Positions 63,185 to 64,000 of a stretch of DNA of 64,000 nt are shown one piece after another. The stretch lies in contig CANTFK010000096.1 of the NCBI GenBank assembly GCA_947646735.1, positions 1 to 64,000 of the forward strand, given 5' to 3'. The position numbers and the translations under genes are program-made. The first letter of the stretch is position 1, and each line of letters opens with the position of its first letter. The notes below the pieces were generated by a model. The model saw nothing but the letters and a program-made list of their open reading frames with translations, searched no databases and was not told the DNA's origin. This DNA comes from Peronospora farinosa (taxonomy: Eukaryota > Oomycota > Peronosporomycetes > Peronosporales > Peronosporaceae).

Positions 63185-64000
63185 CTACCGTACGGACTGG
63201 CAGGAATAGTGCAGCAGGGTTCCATTCGGTAAACGCACGAATGTGCCGACATCGAGTTTTTTACTACAAAAGTGGCAACATTGAGACGACCACACTGTGA
63301 CTGATTCCTTACGCTTTGTAGAAAGTTGCTCTCGAACCTTAAAGTTCTCCATTTTTGAAAGCTGCTTCTTCACTTGTCCGTTGCGAAGACGCTGGACCTG
63401 GCACTCAAGTACACGACGAAAGAACGTAGCCAAAGGTGCTGCAGCTACATTCGCTGGCAAAAGCTCAAGAGCCGCGGATACATCAATCCGCTCAGCGTAA
63501 TTGTTCAGCAAGTCGATGGCAGCCTGTACATCCTCACTCTGTAAGTCAGAGCTTGAAGTCTTCCGTAACGGAAAAGATTTTGGTGAGGAGATGATGGCGC
63601 GCGACGCGATTCCAGATGCTGTCCTACCTGCGTGGCACTGTGGGCGCAAATAAATTTTCAGCAGCGTGGAGTAAATCGACGAATCAGCCGTCTTCGATTC
63701 GTAGCATCGATTGCAATACGCTTCCGCCAGCACTGCATCTTTTAGTTCCAAAGCATACAATTCAAGTACTTCATGATGACGTCCAAGTTTCGAGAGAAGC
63801 GCCGCGTGTTCGTCGACCATTTCAATGGGCGTACGGCTTAACATACGTTCTGGGTGGTAAGCAGCTCCAGGAAACTCAAGGAACTGTAGCAGCTTTCGAC
63901 GTAAAATCCCTATCGCATCACGCTGTACCTCAACACGACTGGTGAGCCTTCCTTCATGTGGTATCTCGGCGTTAATCATGTCCAATAGCAAGTACACCAC
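63185..64000 (-). CDS. VPS39: Vps39/Vam6-like HOPS subunit, C-terminal part (cut by window end)
   Basis: The last ~271 residues of a larger minus-strand protein whose N-terminus lies past 64000. The sequence has clathrin-repeat-like helices ('ALLSKLGRHHEVLELYALEL', 'DVQAAIDLLNNYAERIDVSAALELLP'), then 'VLECQVQRLRNGQVKKQLSKME' and a C-terminal zinc-binding tail 'CHFCSKKLDVGTFVRLPNGT' with 'HYSC', the arrangement of the Vps39_2 domain. Vps39 bridges Rab7 and the HOPS core during late-endosome/vacuole fusion; the CORVET paralogue Vps3/TGFBRAP1 shares this tail and cannot be excluded. An upstream intron may exist outside the window. Confidence 0.82.
   Translation of the reverse strand: MVYLLLDMINAEIPHEGRLTSRVEVQRDAIGILRRKLLQFLEFPGAAYHPERMLSRTPIEMVDEHAALLSKLGRHHEVLELYALELKDAVLAEAYCNRCYESKTADSSIYSTLLKIYLRPQCHAGRTASGIASRAIISSPKSFPLRKTSSSDLQSEDVQAAIDLLNNYAERIDVSAALELLPANVAAAPLATFFRRVLECQVQRLRNGQVKKQLSKMENFKVREQLSTKRKESVTVWSSQCCHFCSKKLDVGTFVRLPNGTLLHYSCQSVR

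Overview
This is nuclear DNA of a eukaryote, most likely a peronosporalean oomycete (Phytophthora or downy-mildew type). I infer this from the compact host genes with few, short GT-AG introns, secreted hydrolase paralogues, a guanylate-binding-protein-like gene, and a gypsy retrotransposon with a second RNase H. No rRNA, tRNA or CRISPR was found. The species cannot be named from sequence alone.

Host genes form two clusters. The left cluster (6.9-18.6 kb) holds two members of a secreted alpha/beta-hydrolase family (one frameshifted), a SMARCAD1/Fun30-type SNF2 remodeler, a PX-domain protein and a five-exon RNASEH2A. The right cluster (47.8-64 kb) holds an FtsH-like AAA protein without its protease domain, a third hydrolase paralogue, a degenerate GBP-like protein with a PH domain, a four-exon CDC50 flippase subunit, a two-exon FUS/TAF15-like RRM-RGG protein, a three-exon PI4-kinase with an N-terminal multi-pass membrane segment, a possible tiny spliced gene, and the C-terminal part of a Vps39-like HOPS subunit. 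Membrane traffic and phosphoinositides recur (PX, CDC50, PI4K, PH, Vps39), but no operon-like linkage is implied.

The rest is a transposon landfill. From 1 to 5.7 kb lies a decayed Helitron on the minus strand, invaded by a solo LTR with an exact 4-bp duplication. From 18.7 to 26.9 kb lies an old gypsy element (D) with 215-bp LTRs, invaded by LTR-B, itself invaded by LTR-A1 (duplication AAGG). From 28.06 to 40.27 kb lies a structurally complete, recently inserted gypsy element (A) on the minus strand: near-identical LTRs, a CTAT target duplication, intact gag and pol, a candidate -1 frameshift signal with a 12-bp hairpin at the gag stop, two RNase H domains, a chromodomain, and a large open reading frame on the opposite strand between pol and the 3' LTR. 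From 40.6 to 47.4 kb lies a decayed gypsy element (C) whose integrase is split by a solo LTR-B (duplication CCAT).

The most novel-looking items are the antisense ORF and the gag-pol junction of element A, the modular LTR family with a conserved end and interchangeable minisatellites, the membrane-anchored PI4K, the protease-less FtsH that ends at a degenerate metal-binding motif, and the pseudo-GTPase with a PH domain.
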